From contig AP025040.1 in assembly GCA_036186865.1 (NCBI GenBank), positions 12,091,736 through 12,155,735 of the forward strand: a stretch of DNA of 64,000 nucleotides, in the 5' to 3' direction. The notes below the pieces were generated by a model that was given only the letters and a program-made list of their open reading frames with translations, did not search any database and was not told the origin of the DNA. The DNA is from Eustoma russellianum (Eukaryota > Streptophyta > Magnoliopsida > Gentianales > Gentianaceae). Every line of letters begins with the position of its first letter. Within the stretch, counting starts at the first letter, position 1. Shown piece after piece: positions 57,288 through 64,000 of this stretch. A program made the translations under genes and the position numbers.

Positions 57288-58490
57288 ATGGTGGGCGCTT
57301 CGCTTGCTGGACTGCAAGATCACCTGAAATTAGCGAGAGAGTATGCTTTAGAAGGGCTCTATGACACTTCGATCATCTTCTTCGATGGCGCCATTGCTCA
57401 GATCAACAAGTATGTTTCTGAATCTTGCTGTAATGCCCATTGTCTGTTTTCAGTTTTTTTTTTTTTTTTGTTCTCTACAAACTTTTTCTTTTCAATTGTT
57501 TCTTTTTGTTGCTGTATTTGTTTTTCCCCCTCTTTCTCTGTTCCCATGAAATCACCAGTAATGGGTTATCTGTCGTGTCATGGATTAAGCAAAATTTAGA
57601 TTTCCAATTTTGGGAATAGCATCTTTGCTGCCGTTGGTTATTGTTATAAAATTTGTTAAATTTATGTGGTTTAGTCTGGGTAGTTTAAGGTTAAAGTTAG
57701 TGTGATCTAATTAGGTGATGTCATTATTTGTTTAAGAGAGTGTTGGCAACGCAAGATGGGAAATGTGAGAAGTAACAGTTTCGACATTTTAAAGTTATGT
57801 TTCACCAGGTCACGGTAAATTCCTTGGAATACGAGGATTTATTGGAGGTTTCCGGTCACAAATCTTCTCTTGAAGGAGACTTTTTTTTTTGTTAGTCTTG
57901 TCAACACAACTAAATAAATAAAGAAAACAACTTTAAGAGGAAGTGCAGGGATAAATAATTCGTGTATATTGTCATTTTTCTGATTAAGGCAAAGTTTTTT
58001 CATGCATGTCTTTCTTTATATCACTTTCAGGCATTTAAGTGGACTTGATGACCCATTGCTTCGTTCCAAATGGATGAATGTGAAGAAAGCTATTGCTGAA
58101 GAATCTGAGGTGGTAAAACAGTTGGATGCAGAGAAGAGGTCCTTCAAGGAGCATATGGCTGGTAGGAGGTCTAATTCTCCACCAATTTCCACCAAATCCT
58201 CCTTTGTCTTTCAGCCTTTGGATGAATACCCTACTTCATCGGCTCCTCCAATGGATGATCCTGATGTATGGAGGCCACCTACTCGAGACACTAATAGAAG
58301 ACCCGGAAGAGCTGGTAATGTTGGTTCAAGGAAGTCTCCTGTAGATGGAACTTATGCTCGTGGTGCTACAAAATCAGGAACGACTGCCCGTGGTGGAAAG
58401 GCTGGTGTTTCCAGTAAAGTTAACACTGGACAGAAAGCATCGACTACTGGAAAGAAAGTCCCCAGCAAGTCTGGCAAAACTGAATCTGTG
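57288..58490 (+). CDS. KTN1: Katanin p60 ATPase subunit, first two coding exons (194 residues visible)
   Basis: Katanin p60 is an AAA ATPase that severs microtubules and orders cortical microtubule arrays in plants. Exon 1 is 57288-57409 and exon 2 is 58031-58490, with GT-AG junctions joined within a lysine codon. The start MVGASLAGLQDHLKLAREYA matches the plant KTN1 N terminus (the MIT-like microtubule- and p80-binding domain, about residues 1-75). A basic, Ser/Gly/Thr-rich linker follows and includes SSFVFQPLDEYPTSS and DPDVWRPPTRD. The AAA domain is not in the window: after the donor at 58491 the intron runs to the window end. A 4.8 kb LTR element sits in that intron. The ATG agrees with the family start and an upstream in-frame stop. 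Confidence 0.95.
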
Positions 58491-58837
58491 GTATGTCTTC
58501 CAGTTTGCGGCTTTGTTGTAATATTCCACTGATTTGTGTTTTTAACTGCCAAAGTGTCTCTTTATGGCGTGAACTCTAATTAGACTTAGACAGTAGCTGG
58601 CTTTGCTATGATTTTGATTTGCCTGTCCAGCTTCTGAATTTCCCTATTTCTTAGCAGTTTCCTGGAGTTTAAGACTTAGTTTACTTCAAAATTTATTCTT
58701 ATGTGCCAGAGGTTTAAGAATAATGATCTTTCATCTGAACGCATCCTTTAGGAGTTTTGTGCCTTATCTGGAGTTTAAGACTCAAAACTGATGGAAAAGT
58801 ACCTCTGCAGAAGTCTGTGCTGACGCTCACTTGTAAA

Positions 58838-59250
58838 TGTTGGATTTTAGCATTGAACAGTACCATTGAATGAAGACCAACGAAATATGAAGAAGTTGAG
58901 AATCAACAATTGAAGGGTGAAGACAATTCTTTTATTCATCTTCACACACTTGAAAGGTAAAGCATGTACAAAGTATCTAATATATAGGAAGAATAATCTC
59001 TTCCTCCTCCTGTAAACCAAACGGCTAGAAAAAAAACTTCTACACAATTCTAACGGCTATAATGAGAAAAGCCTAACGGCTATAATACAAGTTGCATTTA
59101 TTTTTATCATTTATTCTATATAGTAGTATATGATATATGTATGTATATTGTTTATATTATATATGTACACATGTATTGTACTCGTATACTAGTGTATTGT
59201 ATACGTATTATCCTAAGTATCTATACGTGTGTAGTATATGTAAGTGTATT
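58838..59250 (-). repeat. LTR (3' by orientation) of the intronic element
   Basis: Begins TGTTGGATTTTAGC and shares sequence with the right copy up to TAAGTGTATT. The inner edge meets the polypurine tract (minus-strand GAGGGGGAG) at 59259-59267. Confidence 0.88.
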
Positions 59251-59267
59251 TCTCTATACTCCCCCTC

Positions 59268-59396
59268 AAACTTAGTGCATGGGTAGATGCAACTAAGTTT
59301 GGAACATGTACACTAAGAGGAGTTTTCCACGTTTGTTTCGTAACTGCAACGTCTTTAATCTTCAATCTTCCACTTTTGATGTCTTCACAGTATATG

Positions 59397-59456
<60 letters not shown>

Positions 59457-62400
59457 TCCTCTTCAAATGAATAGCTGATCTAACTTGAGCATTCACAACG
59501 CTTCTGGGCCTAAAGCTCCTGCAAAGTAAAGTCAACAATAAAGACCAATGAATAAAAACTTGGAATATAAACCTGCAAACGTGCCCTGCATAAAATGTTA
59601 GTATAAAACATAACCCTGTTCCTGCAAAAGAAATGTTAGTGTATAACTCCTGAATTCCTTCTTGAGCACCTGCAAAAAGAATACACCTGCAACCATCTTG
59701 AAAAAACTGTCATAAGTAGCAGAATGTGATATCATAAGTAAAAACATAGTTATAATTATGTATGTTGTTTTCAAATATATTTAGGAGATGAAATGTTGAG
59801 GTTACTTATATTGTGAAGTTTACATATTATCAAAGAGATTTATTATAACAACATAAGTATTTCTCTTCATACATATCATCTTATCTTACTAGAGTATCCT
59901 AATTCTATGAATTCTCTCATAAGCAAATAATTTAGAATTCCACTTTCTGAAAAAATGGTACAATTTAACTAATGCAATCCTATTATATAAGTAACACAAG
60001 AGGGAATCCTTTTAAAGTGAATAATAGAAGATTAGTAACCATAATCATACAAGATAGTCAATAAGGAACATAGAAGTAACTTAGCACAAAGGTATACTGC
60101 CAACTTCAAGAAAGGCATCAAAAGTACATATCAATTTAAAGGTTCTAATTAATGTATCTTACATGTCTTAGTATCTGGTTAAGTCATCTTATTAAAATAG
60201 CTAGAAGTGACATTAAAGCTAAGTTATTGCAACAGCTCTTTGATTTTATGAAAAGAGATTTTTCAAATCATGATTAACTAAGAAAATAAGTTACACATTA
60301 TTGTATAGTAACTTACACTAGTGAATTGTATAGAGGTCTAGAATGTGTAGTACGTCCGGCATAAATGACATATTAGAAAAAACGACACCTTTTAGGAACA
60401 ATTGGAAATTAGTTCGAATCAATTGAGATGAAACTAATTGAACTCTGACTCAAGAAATTAGCTCGAATCTAGACGTGTTAAGGAAACTGAAAGAAGGAAG
60501 AACACGAATTTACTTCATAGATGAAGAACACTTTTGATGATGAAATAGATTCACTTTATTCAAATATTCAAACTTTTGTCTCAACTCAAAAAAGTCAGAC
60601 AGAACACTTTCACAATGAACACTCACGGATCTTTACAGAACTTGTACAAACATTGCACAAGAAGTATATTCGGTGTTCTCTTCAGAGAACAACTTTTCAT
60701 TTTAAAATGTTTTCCGTAAGATGTCACAAATGCCAAGTCATTTAACAATATAATGTTGTCATAAACACATGGTTTAGACCATAAATCTCAATAATAGCTC
60801 AATGAGCTCAACAATCTCGGCACATGGCTGGAAATCAATATGGTATTCTTTCAAGTAACAATCAATGAATCCATACTCACTTAAAATAATCAATTTATGA
60901 TGAATATAACAAGGGAAATAATACATCATCAGATTTTCATAAAAACAGTTATATATATTTTTTCCGTCTTCCCTAGGCACAATTAAACCAATGTTTTAGT
61001 ACAACTAGGTCCTGGGATATGCAACAAATAAGCAACAACTCACAAGTGATAATAAGGACATGTATGACATCAAATATCAATGACATCTAGGGTCTTGATA
61101 ATAAATGGAATGGCTCAGAGTAGTTCATGTCTGTGGCTCAGAGGAATAATTCTAGACTATTCATGTCCATAGCTCAGAGGAACTCTTGTCCATTCAAATA
61201 ATGGTAACAGGTATTCACAAGGCAATACACAAACAAGATATAAGTGACCAATATGATAGCAATTTTCAGCCCACAAACAGTTTAGGAAACCTTAGACATA
61301 ATTGGACGGCCAAAAATGCCAATAAATGCTCAAGATAAACTTTAAACACAATGATGGAACTTTAAAAAGACAAATCAAATAATAAGCAAACAACTCAAAA
61401 AAAAAATATATCAAACGGGAGCATGATGGATTAAATGTCTGAAAGATGTACCTGAGTCAATTGTTGTGGAACTGTAGAAAATTTACCTATACCTGTCATA
61501 ATAGCTTGGGACTATCCTGTTCATGTCGTAGTTGTTGCAACCATGAGTGGCCTTACATGACTGCTGCTCAACGGTCCTTTTCTCATATGTTAGTCTTGAA
61601 ACTCTTGAACCTAAAAATATCAAGCGTTTGATAGAATATCTTTACTGGTGGTTGCAACATCCAGATCGAGCCATTTGGTGATGTCTCATGACGGGTCACA
61701 ATTATAAGTTTGCACAGGGAGCTCTCATAAAAGCCTTTTCGTCACACATCAAATGTTCTGCCGCAGTTTTCAAATAAAACCAGGATTTTTCATCCTTTGG
61801 CATAGACAATTCAATTTCTTTCCCCTTTTTCTTTAGCTTCAATGTTACCGAGATGAAGGATCATAGCCTTGCCCTGTCAGCCAAAATCAACTGTCTTACG
61901 CCCTCAATCGCCATACTGCAGCTTGATCAATTGCTAGATGCGCCGTTGCCTTTGGTAATGCACCATGCTGCTAGAATTTCTATGGTTAGAGAAAAAGGGT
62001 TACTTCTCTGAAGTCCTTTTTGAATTTGACACGTCAGTCATTTTTTTTTGGTCCACACAAATAAAACACTCATCTTCTGAATTTGATCACACGTTATCCC
62101 TTTTTACTTCTGAATTTGACTTTTCCTTTAACACATTTACCACTGAATTCTTATCTTATTCTCTCTCTTTTTCTCTTTCCTCTCATCTTTCTCCTTCTCT
62201 CTCTTCACTCTTCTGCTTTCCTTCAGAAATAATCCAATATTCGTTCCAATCAGCCCAACAGCTTCCCACAAGAATAGATTTCTCCCAAATAAATCAGCTC
62301 TTTCAAGTGTTAAGAAACCCATGCAGAAGTCCTTTCTTTCTCAAAGAACAATTTTGTCCACCGAGACAAACAAACTTATCAAAGGAGACGAGCCAAGTTA

Positions 62401-63195
62401 CAGATTATCTGAACATATCATCTGCATAATTGAGAGGAGCCGCTGCTAACTTGTAGAAACTAGAAATTGAACCTGTTGTAGAACCCAGCAACAAGTTGAT
62501 CGATATCAAGATTCTGCGGCGTCTAAAAGATTTCGGCACATGGCCAAAGCTCTTATTGCTTATTCAAGAGAAGATCTCGGTCTTATGCCAAGGCTCTTCA
62601 TAGCCTCATGAAAAAGATTTCGGCTCAATGGCCAATGCTCTGTGGCCTATTGAAGGCTCTGTGGTCTTAATAAAAATTTGTGGCTCTATGGCCTGAAAAG
62701 TTTTTAGCTCTATTGCTTTGCGCTCTTGAAGGCTCTTCGGCCTTATTGAAGACTCTGTGGTCTTAATAAAAATTTGTGGCTCTATAGCCTGAAAATTTTT
62801 CAGCTCTATGGCTTTGCACTCTTGAAGGCTTTTCGGCCTTATTGAAGAAATTTGTAGGCATTGTGGCCTAATGAAAGTTTTGTGACTTAATAGTCATTTA
62901 AGAAATTTTTCTATGTCTTTGAAAGCATATATATCAATGGAGGTTAAATTTGTAGGAAACTTCTCCAACTTTTTTCTTTTAACAAATTGCTAGCTGAACT
63001 TTGAGGACTTATCTGTTTGTTAGCAAGACGGTGGCCAGCTCTGGAGCTGGATGTTTTTGCAGTGCTGTGTGGTGACTGGAGATATGTCATCAGCATCCAA
63101 AGAGTATTCTGTTTGAGTGTCATTCCTCACCTTTCGGTCAGTTAAGAGAAACTCCAACGAAATGCAGGTAACATCATCTTTTTCTTTGATCTCAT
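59268..63195. other. Interior of the intronic LTR element, no retroviral-type genes
   Basis: AT-rich, with weak open frames only (for example 61965-62429, a Ser/Phe/Leu-rich low-complexity frame). A diverged tandem repeat of the GGCTCTATGGCCTGAAAA / CTCTTGAAGGCTCTTCGGCC type fills about 62560-62880. One minus-strand open stretch near 61715-61845 looks protein-like but was not identified. Confidence 0.7.
59395..59460. repeat. TA/TG microsatellite
   Basis: (TA)n, (TG)n and (TA)n in succession, inside the intronic LTR element. Confidence 0.9.
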
Positions 63196-63208
63196 GGCTT
63201 TGATACCA
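63196..63208 (-). other. Primer-binding site of the intronic element
   Basis: On the minus strand TGGTATCAAAGCC directly follows the 5' LTR. It matches the complement of initiator Met tRNA with one difference. Confidence 0.85.
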
Positions 63209-63620
63209 TGTTGGATTTTAGCATTGAACAGTACCATTGAATGAAGACCAACGAAATATGAAGAAGTTGAGAATCAACAATTGAAGGGTGAAGGCAATTC
63301 TTTTATTCATCTTCACACACTTGAAAGGTAAAGTATGTACAAAGTATCTAATATATAGGAAGAATAATCTCTTCCTCCTCCTGTAAACCAAACGGCTAGA
63401 AAAAAACTTCTACACAATTCTAACGACTATAATGAGAAAAGCCTAACGGCTATAATACAAGTTGCATTTATTTTTATCATTTATTCTATATAGTAGTATA
63501 TGATATATGTATGTATATTGTTTATATTATATATGTACACATGTATTGTACTCGTATACTAGTGTATTGTATACGTATTATCCTAAGTATCTATACATGT
63601 GTAGTATATGTAAGTGTATT
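63209..63620 (-). repeat. LTR (5' by orientation) of the intronic element
   Basis: Near-identical to 58838-59250. The sequences part after TAAGTGTATT, so its outer end appears to have lost a few bases. Confidence 0.88.
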
Positions 63621-63723
63621 ATATTCAGACTCCATTCTGTCTGTTATCAATTTCTACAGTAAAACTATCATCCATGTTATCTAGCTGTCAGGTCCCTTAA
63701 TCTTGTTCATGTATTGTATGCTG

Positions 63724-63941
63724 TTTTGATGTACTGATTTGAAGATACAGTGATGCAAATTTCTAGGAAGGATATTTCATTTTTGCTTGTGTGTTTGAAA
63801 TTAGCTGTATGGTTAAGTTACTCTTTCCTATCTTTTGATGTACTCATTTGAAGATACAGTCATGCAAATTTCTAGGAAGGACATTTCATTTTTGCTTGTG
63901 CTTTTGAAATTAGCTGTATGGTTAAGTTACTCTTTCCTAAC
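63724..63941. repeat. 109-bp tandem duplication in katanin intron 2
   Basis: Two direct copies (63724-63832 and 63833-63941) contain TTTGAAGATACAG and AATTTCTAGGAAGGA and differ at a few bases. They are intronic, outside the LTR element. Confidence 0.9.
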
Positions 63942-64000
63942 TTTACACCCACATTAAAATTCACGAGATGGTTGATGCATGGTACAAAGATCCCAAGTAA

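Larger units (their letters stand above)
58838..63620 (-). mobile_element. Non-autonomous LTR element (LARD-like), about 4.8 kb, in katanin intron 2
   Basis: Two LTR-like copies of about 412 bp (58838-59250 and 63209-63620) differ at about five places, mostly single transitions. A minus-strand primer site adjoins the right copy and a polypurine tract adjoins the left copy, so the element lies antisense to katanin. The 4-kb interior shows no gag, protease, RT or integrase motif on either strand. The right terminus looks trimmed and no target-site duplication was found. It must have moved with proteins from another element. Confidence 0.9.

Noticed and set aside
61965..62429. 154-residue open frame, plus strand
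   Set aside because: Composition is Ser/Phe/Leu-rich from CT-rich DNA, and it is antisense to the LTR element that contains it. No domain recognised.

Overview
This window is a stretch of plant nuclear DNA, almost certainly from a eudicot. The evidence is two spliced host genes with clear plant relatives, a dense load of plant-type transposable elements (Ty1-copia, Ty3-gypsy, L1 and RTE LINEs, SINEs, hAT and Mutator-like MITEs), AT-rich intergenic DNA, and initiator-Met-tRNA primer sites next to LTRs. The species cannot be named from the sequence alone.

Host genes. (1) A complete CENP-C gene lies on the minus strand at 42403-47357. I assembled 12 exons by hand; every junction is GT-AG and in phase, and the CDS is 2103 nt (700 residues). 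It carries the conserved N-terminal plant blocks and the CENPC motif near the C terminus. (2) The first two coding exons of katanin p60 (KTN1) lie on the plus strand at 57288-58490. They give 194 residues of the N-terminal regulatory half; the AAA ATPase exons lie beyond the window. Intron 2 of katanin holds a 4.8 kb LTR element without recognisable gag or pol, in antisense orientation.

Layout. 1-1868: part of a gypsy-type LTR with internal tandem and hairpin repeats, inserted into an old copia element (1869 to about 3964). 3965-23100: gene-free DNA with an Au-type SINE, five copies of a second SINE-like family, two hAT elements, seven foldback MITEs with 9-11 bp target-site duplications, RTE LINE pieces and long microsatellites. 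23101-28597: a very young copia element (230-bp LTRs with one difference seen, TSD CCCGT) broken only by two single-base indels. About 29632-41865: a decayed L1 LINE split by a very young 9.15 kb gypsy element (30662-39812, minus strand, TSD GTCAC). That gypsy keeps an open RT-RNaseH-integrase frame but has a broken gag and lacks a protease. 41871-42045: a small hAT MITE, then CENP-C. 47783 to about 49930: a diverged gypsy LTR just upstream of CENP-C. 50640-53895: a decayed RTE LINE. 54015-56905: hAT, SINE and RTE-tail debris. 57288 to the end: katanin.

The host genes show no operon-like relationship; CENP-C acts at the kinetochore and katanin severs microtubules. The main story is nested, partly recent transposition around and inside two essential cell-division genes. 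I found no defence system, CRISPR array or clearly new protein system. The most unusual items are the recently inserted but defective gypsy element, the coding-free LTR element inside katanin, the MITE families with exact TSDs, and an RTE insertion whose empty site survives in related repeats nearby.
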